Source: JAGQKC01 sp965223675 (GTDB lineage Bacteria; Nitrospirota; Nitrospiria; Nitrospirales; UBA8639). Taken from it: a DNA stretch of 64,000 nucleotides. The position numbers and the translations under genes are program-made. Positions within the stretch are counted from its first letter, which is position 1, and every line of letters starts with the position of its first letter. The stretch covers positions 4,297,159-4,361,158 of the forward strand of contig OZ245013.1 of NCBI GenBank assembly GCA_965223675.1. The letters run 5' to 3'. Shown one piece after another: positions 45,101 to 52,861 of the stretch. The notes beneath the pieces are model-generated. The model ran no database searches. It worked only from the letters and a program-made list of their open reading frames with translations, and was not told the DNA's origin.

Positions 45101-45286
45101 ATTTTTGATCCGTTTTTTACGACGAAGCGAACGGGCGAGGGAACTGGTCTAGGATTATCTGTTAGCCTTGGAATCGTTGAGCGTCATGGAGGAGAGATGA
45201 TACTTGAGAGTGAAGTGGGAAAAGGAACTAAGTTTACGGTACGGCTTCCACTCATTCCTGTGACGACGCCTGTGAAGGTGGCATGA
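42110..45286 (+). CDS. Membrane sensor histidine kinase (Cache-HAMP-PAS3-HisKA-HATPase)
   Basis: The protein has 1058 residues. Helix 1 at about 13-33 and helix 2 at about 332-354 enclose a periplasmic Cache-type sensor domain of about 300 residues. A HAMP domain (about 355-405) and three PAS domains (about 430-540, 565-690 and 710-825) follow, linked by RDITERK coiled segments. The phosphorylated His is H844 in VAHEINNPLGG. The ATPase domain ends with DTGCGIAPE, FDPFFTTK and GTGLGLS. The response regulator overlaps the stop by four bases, so they form a pair. The ligand is unknown. Confidence 0.93.
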   Translation: MKRLIPSLSLKGKTILAMVLVGLLPLILSLLLTYFEERRALREAAGINFKGIAVEVARKVETQITRGINEAQQLATIPFIRSAVTDSNRSYEGKDTDQVSALIQQWQERWRERAHQDEFPLFINQYATNYLIQWHEVRKADYLAIWVTDNQGALVLSSFPHVKFFHGDSQWWKAVFLHEQGQAFVSDLFFDPSFGTHVLNVAVPIFDDQRQGVVGVVSILLRRDSLFRSISEVTAGHTGHAMLVASDGMPLLCPVLSLEEHRAPPQLVQAIASKNPGWLMANPDSHGAQNSIVGFAPLHLGSDLAPESFGGHQWHMLVRQDPAETYAPLEQLVLKVASYGLAVFVILWITGVLVAGRIVKPIQSLYEGVQHIGSGSLAHQLNIKTGDEIEQLANAFNGMASNLQHSFTELNQKVVEIGSLKEKYRDLIENSPEMIHQLHASGKFAHVNQTGLHKLGYSLAQMLEMSLWEIVPADRQGEMKQYVEELGNLEDKTIETVFVTKEGNSIEVEIHSTALLDPQTGDLVYSRGFVRDITERKVLQREIERYTIGLEQEVTDRTKQLSESEGRYKALFNLAADSIFVVNKDGQIEAVNERERDMLGHPQEVIVGRSLLDFVVPEQRNMTETLLQRVREGTQKVPTQEIGVYDVDHQHRHVEIDVIPVDMPDHSSVMVQLRDIAERKRLQDQLHRYSEALEEKVQERTKEIEQAKQYIESLLENANDVIYTLDRDQCFTYVNSKVESLGYTKEDLLGRPYLTLLSKRYRGRHLKETLDVGVKQVYEVEMISRHGDHRSVLVSVSPLFDQQGEPLGMLGIARDITERKTLEQQVQNAERLASVGKLAAGVAHEINNPLGGILNCLYNIRKGTLSEARAQEYMHFMEDGLQRVQKIVRQLLDFSQQYQPSLTATEINPLVDRVLALTKHTLLAKAIDLSTHYDDELPMIMVDPHMIEQVLTNLILNASQATEEGGEVVIRTRQIAGVCEIDVEDTGCGIAPEVRPKIFDPFFTTKRTGEGTGLGLSVSLGIVERHGGEMILESEVGKGTKFTVRLPLIPVTTPVKVA

Positions 45287-46731
45287 TGAGTGTTGGGTCC
45301 ATTTTAGTTATTGATGATGAGCCACTCATGCGGCTCTCGATGGTTGATGCATTGCAGGCCATAGGGTATGACGTTCAAGAGGCCTCCACGGGAACTGAGG
45401 GCCTAGAGAGACTGCAGGCTGCCAGGTTTGACGTCGTGATCACCGATCTTCGTCTTCCGGGAGCAGATGGGTTGGAGATTGTGAAAGCATGCAAGGAACA
45501 GCATTCAAGTACCGAAGTGATTCTTATTACGGCTCATGGGTCGGTCGATACGGCCGTTCAAGCCATGAAGCGCGGGGCGTATGACTACATTACCAAGCCG
45601 TTTTCCATGGATGAGCTGCTTCTTATTGTCGAGCGTGTGAGTAAAGTCGTTGGGCTTCAACGAGAAAATCGTGAGCTACGAGATGAGCTTGAAAGTAAGT
45701 TCAGTTTTGGAGGAATAATCGGAAAAAACCGCCGTATGCAGGAAGTACTGGAAAAAGTCAAGCTTGTATCAGGAACTGATGCGACGGTTCTTGTATATGG
45801 AGAAAGTGGGACGGGAAAAGAATTAATTGCCAACGCGATTCACCGCAATAGCCCTCGTTCTCCTCACGCGTTAATAAAAGTGAGTTGTGCGGCACTTCCT
45901 GAAACACTCTTGGAAGCTGAATTATTCGGGCATGAAAAAGGTGCGTTTACTGGGGCGCTCAAACAGCGACGAGGTCGCTTTGAGCTCGCGCATCAAGGTA
46001 CGTTGTTTCTCGATGAAATTGGAGAGATTTCACCGTTGGTTCAAGTGAAGCTCCTTCGAGTGTTGCAAGAACGTCAGTTTGAGCGAGTCGGAGGCAATGA
46101 AACGATCGAAGTTGATGTGCGTCTTGTCTGTGCTACGCAAAAAGACTTAAAGCGGGAAGTCGAACGGGGACAATTTCGAGAAGACTTGTATTATCGGCTC
46201 AATGTTGTTCCAGTTCAGATTCCGCCTTTGCGGGAACGAAAAGAAGATGTCTTTGTGATAGCCGAGCATTTGTTGGAATCGCTGGCGACTCGTTTACAAC
46301 AATCGCCTAAGGGGTTCTCGAGGCAAGCGCAAGAGATTCTGATGCGATACTCATTTCCAGGTAATGTTCGTGAATTGGAAAATACTGTTGAACGAGCGGT
46401 TGCGCTTGCGCAGAATGCAGATGAAATCCAAGCTTGGGACCTATGTGGCCAGAGCCACTGTTCATTTGCGAATGGAGAACCTCAAGCTGGATGTGGGTTT
46501 TGCCAGGAACTGCATCCTGGGAAAAAACCTCATGGTGGAAGTGGAGAAACGTTGGCTGTGGCAAGAGAACGATTTGAACGATCCCATATCTTAGATATTC
46601 TTAACCGAACTGGCTGGAGTAAGACAATGGCTTCAAAGGTCTTGGGCCTTTCGCGAAAAGCGTTGTGGGAGAAATGTAAACGATATGATATTTCGAGTGT
46701 CGATGAACCACAAGAAGAAACGAAGTCGTAA
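45283..46731 (+). CDS. Sigma-54-dependent response regulator (NtrC family) with Cys cluster
   Basis: The protein has 482 residues. The receiver domain has phospho-acceptor D55. The AAA+ domain (about 145-380) has Walker A GESGTGKE (173-180), GAFTGA (220-225, the sigma-54 contact) and Walker B LFLDEIGE. A Fis-type HTH lies at the end (SKTMASKVLGLSRKALWEKCKRY). Between AAA+ and HTH sits an unusual Cys set, C388-x4-C393-x10-C404-x2-C407, in a linker that normally has no such motif. It probably activates RpoN promoters under control of the overlapping kinase. Confidence 0.93.
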   Translation: MMSVGSILVIDDEPLMRLSMVDALQAIGYDVQEASTGTEGLERLQAARFDVVITDLRLPGADGLEIVKACKEQHSSTEVILITAHGSVDTAVQAMKRGAYDYITKPFSMDELLLIVERVSKVVGLQRENRELRDELESKFSFGGIIGKNRRMQEVLEKVKLVSGTDATVLVYGESGTGKELIANAIHRNSPRSPHALIKVSCAALPETLLEAELFGHEKGAFTGALKQRRGRFELAHQGTLFLDEIGEISPLVQVKLLRVLQERQFERVGGNETIEVDVRLVCATQKDLKREVERGQFREDLYYRLNVVPVQIPPLRERKEDVFVIAEHLLESLATRLQQSPKGFSRQAQEILMRYSFPGNVRELENTVERAVALAQNADEIQAWDLCGQSHCSFANGEPQAGCGFCQELHPGKKPHGGSGETLAVARERFERSHILDILNRTGWSKTMASKVLGLSRKALWEKCKRYDISSVDEPQEETKS

Positions 46732-46769
46732 AGCAGAAGTCAAAATGCTAAAGTTGAAATATAAGGATA

Positions 46770-46833
46770 AAAATTCAGAATGAAGAATTGTAAAGTCTAA
46801 TGCCGATATCTTCAATTTTTCATTTTGCAATTT
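46770..46833. repeat. Imperfect inverted repeat between convergent genes
   Basis: The arm AAATTCAGAATGAAGAATTG (from 46771) and the arm TTCAATTTTTCATTTTGCAA (from 46811) are imperfect reverse complements around a loop of about 20 bases. The repeat lies exactly between the convergent regulator and WD40 genes. It may be a bidirectional terminator or a small repeat element. Confidence 0.45.
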
Positions 46834-46844
46834 CAATTGATCTT

Positions 46845-47942
46845 CTATTCCCCTCCCTCCCACAACATGATGGTGCGGTCAGTTGATGCCGTAGCAAGAA
46901 ATCGTTGATCAGCTGACAGTGCAATACCTCGAATGGCGCCTTTATGAGGTTGTAAAGTTCGAAACGCTTTACCCGTTTGAATATTCCACATCTTCACCGT
47001 TCCGTCATCACTCGCGCTAATGAGGACCTTCCCGTCCTTGGATACAAGAAGATTTCGTACCCAGCCGGTATGTCCTCGGAGAGTTCGGTATTCTCTGAGA
47101 TCAGGCATTTCGAAAAATTTAATCGTGCAGTCTCGGCTTCCCGAGAATAACGTCTTGCCATCTGGTGTAAACGTGAGCGCGCCAATCCAATATTCCATAG
47201 GCTTTTGAAACCCACCTTGGTCGTCGACAAAGAAGCCCCGGACCTCCGATTCTTCATCGTCTTCATCATCTCTCCAATGGGCATTATGTACACATTTCTC
47301 TTCACCGCTTGGAAGGACTTCATACAGACGAAGTTTGCCGATGTCGCTGCCAGATACTAAGTGAATGCCATCTGGGCTGAAGGCTGTACAGACTGACCAG
47401 TGATGGTCATACTGATCTTTTCCTAATAACGTCATGAGTTCTGTTCCAGTCATTACCTCCCATATTTTTATATCTTTGTTTTGGCCGGCTCTTGCCAGCA
47501 TCAATCCATCAGGCGAGAATGAAATGCTCGTGACGGCATGGTCATAGCGAGTAAACAATAATCGGTTAGTTTCCCCAGTGGCGGGATTCCAAAGCCGAAT
47601 CGTTCGGTCTTCACTGGCTGTGGCGAGGGTCAGTCCATCTGGACTGTAGGCAACTTGGCGGATATCGTGGGTGTGACCTCGAAGTGATCGAAGGAGTCGA
47701 CCAGTTTCAATATCCCAAATTCTGACATACCGGTCACTTCCACCACTGGCAAGATTTTGACCATCAGGTGAAAATGAAACACTCCAAACACCCTGTGTAT
47801 GGCCTCGAAATGTCTTTATTTCTTTGGCCCCAGCTTCCCAATATTGAAGTGAATCGATTTCTTCTATTTCTTCGGCAACTTCGGGATTCGGTGCTCCATC
47901 AGGAACGTTGAGAGGGGCGGTAGAACTTGAGGGATTACTCAT
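46845..47942 (-). CDS. WD40-repeat protein, complete seven-blade propeller
   Basis: This 365-residue protein has seven WD40 units, each with an FSPDG-type turn and an IWD/LWN/MWN end (for example GVWSVSFSPDGQNLASGG, VRIWD, IRLWN, VKMWN, IMLWE). No signal peptide is present, so a cytoplasmic location is expected. A charged insertion of about 35 residues (DDEDDEESE, about 225-250) sits between blades 4 and 5. It is a binding scaffold with an unknown partner. It is encoded opposite to its neighbours and divergent from the zincin-like gene. Confidence 0.88.
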   Translation of the reverse strand: MSNPSSSTAPLNVPDGAPNPEVAEEIEEIDSLQYWEAGAKEIKTFRGHTQGVWSVSFSPDGQNLASGGSDRYVRIWDIETGRLLRSLRGHTHDIRQVAYSPDGLTLATASEDRTIRLWNPATGETNRLLFTRYDHAVTSISFSPDGLMLARAGQNKDIKIWEVMTGTELMTLLGKDQYDHHWSVCTAFSPDGIHLVSGSDIGKLRLYEVLPSGEEKCVHNAHWRDDEDDEESEVRGFFVDDQGGFQKPMEYWIGALTFTPDGKTLFSGSRDCTIKFFEMPDLREYRTLRGHTGWVRNLLVSKDGKVLISASDDGTVKMWNIQTGKAFRTLQPHKGAIRGIALSADQRFLATASTDRTIMLWEGGE

Positions 47943-48191
47943 GCTTCACTCCTTCACATTGAGCACAAAATTGACGGGTTCTGATTATTGAGCGAAGAAA
48001 GCCTCTCTTGCCATGGCCAAGGGGCGCTTTCTATAATCTTATAGTATGCATTATTCATCATTCCTACGAATTTGATACTAATCACCGCTTTGTTCGGGAG
48101 TCAAGGTGGTTGTATCAATGCGAAGCAAGACGTTGACAGTCTGTTTATCTTGTTGCCTTTTTTAAGGTCTCAGTGTTAGCACGGAGGATTT

Positions 48192-49190
48192 ATGGAGATT
48201 CGTTTTCAGCCAGCGCTCCTTCAGGAAGTCATTGACTCGTTTTCTGAAAAAACTGAACGTGAAGGAGATCCGACCTATTACAACGAGTTTCATGAATTGG
48301 CTGACCCCATTTATGAAAAATTCTCCTTAGATGATCGAGAGCCGGAGTTTAAGAAACTTTATCAACAGCTCTTTGGAAAATGGGGGTTTGCCGACATACT
48401 CAATGATTCTTTTGATGAATTCCCAGCCTTGAAAGCTAAAATTGGTATTGTCTTGGTCCGAGGTGTGTTGAAAGAGGATCAGGAAGGTGTTGATATTCTT
48501 CGAAAGTGGGGAACAGTGGAGGAGAAGTTGGCCAAGCAATTCGAAGAGAAAGGCCTGAAGGGAGTTGGAATTAAGTTAATCCCACGCCGCTTTTATGATC
48601 CTGCCATCAATCGGTATCTCAGACATGAGCTGACTCACATTTCCGATATGTTGGATGAGGCCTTTGGGTATGATGCCGACACCAAAGTAGGCTTCAATCC
48701 CGGCGAGGAGCATTTGATTCTCAATCGATATCGAGTTCTTTGGAGCCTGCATGTCGATAGTCGAATAGAACGGTCAGGAAAAGAACCAATGTTTTCAAAA
48801 GAATATCGGTTTAGAGAGTTCCGAACCTGGTATCGAAAGATCTTGCCGGGTCAAGTGGAATCCGTATTTGAAGGTCTGTGGCAGACTGAATACCTGACAC
48901 ATGCAGAATTGCTCGAAATGGCGTCAGATACCATTCGAGTTATGGATCGAGCTATTGAAATTGAGGAAGGGGAAATTCCTGATCTTCCCACTAAGGCTCT
49001 CTTAATGCCTGGGTTTCCATGTCCACTTTGTCGTTTCCCCACATATTCATGGGTCGAAAATCTAGAAGAAAAACTTGAACCTTTTGTCCTTGATTACATT
49101 CAAGAAAACCATCCTGGTTGGGAAATCGATTACGGAGCATGTGACCGTTGTTTTGAGGTCTATAAACTTCGTGCCGCAGGTGTTGTCTAG
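48192..49190 (+). CDS. HExxH zincin-like protein with C-terminal Cys pairs
   Basis: This 332-residue protein lacks a signal peptide. H145-E-L-T-H149 sits in a helix-like stretch (YLRHELTHISDMLDEAFGY), the zincin metallopeptidase core. Near the C-terminus two Cys pairs, CPLC and CDRC (about 277-322), could form a zinc ribbon. I recognise no named family. Its position just before the ferredoxin and the TorD-like chaperone suggests a role in maturation of the molybdenum enzyme. An ACGGAGGA box precedes the ATG. Confidence 0.65.
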   Translation: MEIRFQPALLQEVIDSFSEKTEREGDPTYYNEFHELADPIYEKFSLDDREPEFKKLYQQLFGKWGFADILNDSFDEFPALKAKIGIVLVRGVLKEDQEGVDILRKWGTVEEKLAKQFEEKGLKGVGIKLIPRRFYDPAINRYLRHELTHISDMLDEAFGYDADTKVGFNPGEEHLILNRYRVLWSLHVDSRIERSGKEPMFSKEYRFREFRTWYRKILPGQVESVFEGLWQTEYLTHAELLEMASDTIRVMDRAIEIEEGEIPDLPTKALLMPGFPCPLCRFPTYSWVENLEEKLEPFVLDYIQENHPGWEIDYGACDRCFEVYKLRAAGVV

Positions 49191-49261
49191 AAAGAACATA
49201 GAAAGATTAGATACGCAAACAGGAATCTTACGCACTTGCTTCTGTTCGCCTATCTCATAAG

Positions 49262-49882
49262 ATGTCTGAGTCTTCACAAAAGCCACAATCGCATGCCGGT
49301 GCTTCCTTAGGACGTCGGAACTTTATCCGTCAATCTGTCGTGTCATTAGGAGTCACGGTTCAGGAATATATCAGGCATAGTGATGCTCCCACTGAAGGAA
49401 AAGACGCAGAAGTTATCACTGAGTGTGAGGATTACTTACGTCCTCCAGGTGCTGTCGAGGAAACGCTCTTTCTTGATCGGTGTACGAAGTGTAGTGATTG
49501 TGTGGATGCCTGTCCCTTTGACGTTATTCGTCACCATAAGATTGATGAAACTCCTGTCATTGTCGCAGAGGAAAGCCCTTGTCAGTTATGCGAAGACTTT
49601 CCATGCATTGATGCATGTGAGACTGATGCGCTGTTGCCTATTTCTGTCATTTCTGACGTGGAAATGGGACTTGCAAAACTGTCGAATCATGAATGCACCG
49701 CTGCTCATGGGTGCAATGCCTGTGTATCTAAATGTCCTCAGGAAGCAATAATTATGAACTTCTCGATATTTCAAATTTCAGTCCTTGAAGATCGTTGTGT
49801 TGGCTGTGGGATATGTCAACAAATTTGTAAGGCGGTCAATGACCGGGTGGCTATAAAAATTGTGCCAACTCGTAAGTTATAG
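49262..49882 (+). CDS. Four-cluster [4Fe-4S] ferredoxin with twin-arginine motif (NapG-like)
   Basis: This 206-residue protein has 16 cluster Cys in four groups: C74/77/80/84, C107/110/115/119, C145/151/154/158 and C179/182/185/189. This is the NapG/MauM layout. At residues 17-24 GRRNFIRQ resembles a twin-arginine signal, but the following hydrophobic stretch is short (VVSLGVTV). It may be a proofreading-type or remnant signal, or the protein may be exported with a partner. It precedes the TorD-like chaperone and is likely an electron carrier or maturation factor for the molybdenum enzyme. Confidence 0.88.
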   Translation: MSESSQKPQSHAGASLGRRNFIRQSVVSLGVTVQEYIRHSDAPTEGKDAEVITECEDYLRPPGAVEETLFLDRCTKCSDCVDACPFDVIRHHKIDETPVIVAEESPCQLCEDFPCIDACETDALLPISVISDVEMGLAKLSNHECTAAHGCNACVSKCPQEAIIMNFSIFQISVLEDRCVGCGICQQICKAVNDRVAIKIVPTRKL

Positions 49883-50200
49883 TCGTTTTGGTTAATTAAG
49901 AGAAAGGAGGTGCTGGTGAAGTGATTGTCAGGTTTTATAATTAGGTGTTTAGTTTTACATTTAGTTTTTTGGACGGGATTAATTACTGTAATCATGGGGC
50001 TTTAGAAATGTTTTTTCTAATTAAGAAACAAAGAGAAATACCGCTTGACTTCGATTGTCAGTTATCCTATCATCATGCCCCTCTACATGAGAAAACTGTC
50101 ACCAATGTTTTGTCTTTTACCGCCTAATACGCATACAGCAAATAATTATGAGGGCTATCGGTCGTGAAAGACATCATTGAATGGTAATGGTGAACTAATA
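49883..50200. other. Intergenic region with orphan ribosome-binding site
   Basis: About 300 bases without a plausible gene. At 49901-49911 there is a perfect AGAAAGGAGGT Shine-Dalgarno-like string, but the start codons that follow run into stops within a few codons. It may be a remnant of a lost gene. Confidence 0.4.
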
Positions 50201-51157
50201 ATGGAACTAACTAAAGAACATAAAAATGGGTCAGGTTCAACGGCAGTTGCTGCACCAGTCAAAGTGTCTCCAAAGGATGCCCCTTCTGTAGAACGTGCCC
50301 TTTCAAGGAGTAAACTGTATTTACTTTTGTCTTGGAGCTACCTCTATCCAGAAGATGACGAGTTTTTGGACTATCTCCAGAGTGGGGAGTTTGTAGAAGA
50401 CGGGAGAGCTGCTCTAGAGAACTTGAACCAGTCATTAGAAAGGAACTGTGGGGCTACAGCTCAAGAGAGCCTTTCAGCTATTTCAAGTCATCTTGATGCG
50501 ATAGAAGAGTGGGTTAATTCAGAAGGGGCAAATTGGAATTTGCAAGATCTTCGAGACGATCACCGCCGCGTGTTCAGTAATGTCATTTCATTGGACTGTC
50601 CGCCGTATGAGACGTTGTTTGGAAATGATCACGTCTTTGGGCAATCATATACAATGGGCGACATTGCTGGGTTCTATAGCGCTTTTGGTTTGCAACTCTC
50701 AAATGACATTCATGAACGAATTGACCACCTGAGCGTAGAGCTCGAGTTTATACATTATCTATCATATAAAGAATCTTATGCGCTCATCCATGACGGACCT
50801 GAAAAGTTGAAGACGGTCGTGGACGCAGAAAAACGATTTGTGAAAGAACACATTGGTCGATGGGTTCCCCTGTTTTCTGGGATGTTGAAGAGAAAAGCTG
50901 ATTATGGTTTTTATAAGGCATTAGCTGACTTTACGTCAGATTGGGTAGCTTTTGAAATTGCTTATCTAGGAGTCACTCCTCAACCTTACTCTGAAACCGA
51001 TTATCGCCCAGCAAACTTTAGTAGTCCTGAGGGGCAGACATTCGAGTGTGGTGCTCAAGATCAGGGTAACGAATTGGATCTCTTGATGAATGAAGTTGGA
51101 GCTCAAGCATATCTCGATAAAGAAACCAAAGGTGTAGACCAGTCAGAAAAGGAGTAA
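50201..51157 (+). CDS. TorD/DmsD-type molybdoenzyme chaperone
   Basis: The protein has about 318 residues. The all-helical TorD-like fold is shown by LYLLLSWSYLYPEDDEFLDYL (about 40-60), the DHRRVFSN...CPPYETLFG (about 119-137), and the later HLSVELEFIHYLSYKE (about 187-202). In this family such proteins bind the twin-arginine leader of a molybdenum subunit and guide cofactor insertion. In nitrite oxidisers the homologous chaperone is encoded with nxr genes (NxrD), but identity is inferred only from context. ATG 50201 is preferred over the TTG at 50177. Confidence 0.8.
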   Translation: MELTKEHKNGSGSTAVAAPVKVSPKDAPSVERALSRSKLYLLLSWSYLYPEDDEFLDYLQSGEFVEDGRAALENLNQSLERNCGATAQESLSAISSHLDAIEEWVNSEGANWNLQDLRDDHRRVFSNVISLDCPPYETLFGNDHVFGQSYTMGDIAGFYSAFGLQLSNDIHERIDHLSVELEFIHYLSYKESYALIHDGPEKLKTVVDAEKRFVKEHIGRWVPLFSGMLKRKADYGFYKALADFTSDWVAFEIAYLGVTPQPYSETDYRPANFSSPEGQTFECGAQDQGNELDLLMNEVGAQAYLDKETKGVDQSEKE

Positions 51158-51255
51158 GAAAGGATTTTGAAAAGAAAGCGTTCTTGGTTCAAAGTAATTT
51201 TGTTAGTGAGCAGTCCTTTCGATTTTAATCTTTTATCAAAGGAGGATGCGTCATT

Positions 51256-52209
51256 ATGAGAGTGGTGCAGACGCGTAACAATCGGTTCGTGTTTGGCGTT
51301 CTTCTCTCGGCCGTGATGGTGGGCGGGCTGTTGACGTTAGGGCAAATACCCCTAGCGGTCTCTCAACCCGTGACGATTCCGGTCGGGTCGATCAAAGGCC
51401 CCATTCCAATGGATGCGGCAAACCCCTTGTGGGAGTCCGTGCCGGGGATCGTGGTGCCGTTGAGTGGGCAAACCATTACGACCCCCATGCACCCCAACAT
51501 CTCGGTAAAAACCGTCATGGTCAAAATGGCCAGTAACGGCAAAGAGATCGGGGTGTGGACGAACTGGGGGGATCAAACCTTGAATAATACGACCATTGGG
51601 CCCCAAGATTTCCGGGATCAAGTGGCCGTACAGTTCCCGGTGCAGACTTCAGGCGCCCCCCCGTTCCAATGTATGGGGCAATCCGGAGGGACCGTGAACA
51701 TTTGGCGGTGGAATGCTGAATGGCAGCGGGACATGGGCGCAGGCGTGGCCGGGATGTGGGATGTGGATCAACAGTATCCTTCCATTGCTTGGGACTTCTA
51801 CTATGAAGAGCCGGCGGGTGGGGTCACCTATCCCGACCGCATTGGGCGGAGCTTAGGGCCGTTCAATCCGGGGATTTGGTCGGGGAACATCATGTCGGAC
51901 CCAAATCTGCGGAAGAGTTCGGTGGAAGATTTGAATGCGAATGGGTTTAGCACGTTGACGACGCAAGCGTCGCAAGACGTCGTGGGCAATGGGTTGTGGG
52001 AGCCGTATGGAGCCTTAAAAGGTGGGTGCTGTTCAGGGCCAACCTGGCGGGTGGTGATGAAGCGGAGCCTGACGACGAATGACCCGAACGATGTGCAGTT
52101 TAAAGCCGGAGCGAGCCTCCCGGTGGCCTTTGCGGTGTGGGATGGACAGAATGTCGAACGGAACGGCATGAAGGGCATCTCCACCTGGTTTACCGCTAAG
52201 ATGCCATAA
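51256..52209 (+). CDS. NxrC-like haem-domain protein (ethylbenzene dehydrogenase gamma family), exported
   Basis: This 317-residue protein has a signal peptide (about 1-37, cleavage near VSQPV) and an ethylbenzene-dehydrogenase-gamma-like haem b domain over the rest. The stretch PFQCMGQ...VNIWRWNAEWQ (about 135-157) is shared in form with the gene at 58.4 kb. The last part AVWDGQNVERNGMKGIS is also a family feature. It is the likely gamma subunit or electron carrier of nitrite oxidoreductase. It follows the TorD-like chaperone. Codon use is strongly GC-biased compared with neighbours. GGAGG precedes the ATG, and a terminator follows. Confidence 0.83.
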   Translation: MRVVQTRNNRFVFGVLLSAVMVGGLLTLGQIPLAVSQPVTIPVGSIKGPIPMDAANPLWESVPGIVVPLSGQTITTPMHPNISVKTVMVKMASNGKEIGVWTNWGDQTLNNTTIGPQDFRDQVAVQFPVQTSGAPPFQCMGQSGGTVNIWRWNAEWQRDMGAGVAGMWDVDQQYPSIAWDFYYEEPAGGVTYPDRIGRSLGPFNPGIWSGNIMSDPNLRKSSVEDLNANGFSTLTTQASQDVVGNGLWEPYGALKGGCCSGPTWRVVMKRSLTTNDPNDVQFKAGASLPVAFAVWDGQNVERNGMKGISTWFTAKMP

Positions 52210-52284
52210 GGAGACTGTTTATGTTTTTCTAGGGCCTCTTATTTCACATAGGGCCATAGGATACTTAAATAAGCTCTAAAAAAG

Positions 52285-52335
52285 TTAACCTCAGGTGACT
52301 TGTACGATTGTGCGAGTTACCTGAGGTTTTTTTTT
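52285..52335 (+). terminator. Rho-independent terminator after the NxrC-like gene
   Basis: The arms AACCTCAGGT (52287-52296) and ACCTGAGGTT (52319-52328) pair, and a run of nine or ten T follows. Confidence 0.92.
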
Positions 52336-52378
52336 AATGACTTTACAAAAAGTTAAGTCTATAGCGAATCCAAATGAG

Positions 52379-52535
52379 TTCCAACCAAAAAGCTCCAGGC
52401 TTTTAAGGTCTGGGGAAGAATGGTTGCCCGAAGCTCTGACGCAATGAGGGGAAAGGCGGAGGCAGTTACCCAGCTCAAGTTTTTTATTAGGACAAAGTTT
52501 TAGCTGGCGTGGTTGGAAACCCTGGGCTTTAAGCC
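52379..52535 (+). ncRNA. Candidate structured RNA, unknown class
   Basis: The closing stem TTCCAACCA (52379-52387) pairs perfectly with TGGTTGGAA (52510-52518), 120 bases away. Inside, CCAGCT (52470-52475) pairs with AGCTGG (52502-52507), and TGCC (52425-52428) can pair with GGCA (52461-52464). The right edge has a small hairpin GGCT...AGCC (52525-52535). The region is more GC-rich than the surrounding spacer. I compared it by eye with common riboswitch cores and found no match. The strand is uncertain. Confidence 0.35.
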
Positions 52536-52861
52536 TAATCGTTATGAACTTAAATCAGAATGTATAATGTTTTGTGGTTTGTATGGTATTTGCTCTTTAC
52601 CTTGTGCGGATGTCTCATGGTAGGCTAGGGAATTATAGAGAGAGTGTTGAATAATGATGAGGATATCGAGAGGCCAAAATGTCCAGGATCTTGTTGGGTG
52701 TCAACAGAACTACAAAAAAGGAAATCTTAAGGCAGAGCTAATGTCATATGGTGTATAGTTGCATAAAAGAGTGCATGACAGGTATAAGTCAATTGGATGT
52801 AAGTCTTTTATTTTAATTAGGAATTGTCTCATTTTTTGAGAGACAATATGGGGAAAAAATT
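52536..52861. other. Intergenic leader of the radical SAM run
   Basis: About 325 bases with no gene on either strand. The last 20 bases contain ATGGGGAAAAAATT just before the GTG start of the radical SAM gene. Confidence 0.4.

Noticed and set aside
52379..52535. Known riboswitch (c-di-GMP, cobalamin, molybdenum cofactor) in the spacer
   Set aside because: A GACGCAA word recalls the c-di-GMP type, but the rest of the core is missing. Kept only as an unknown structured RNA.
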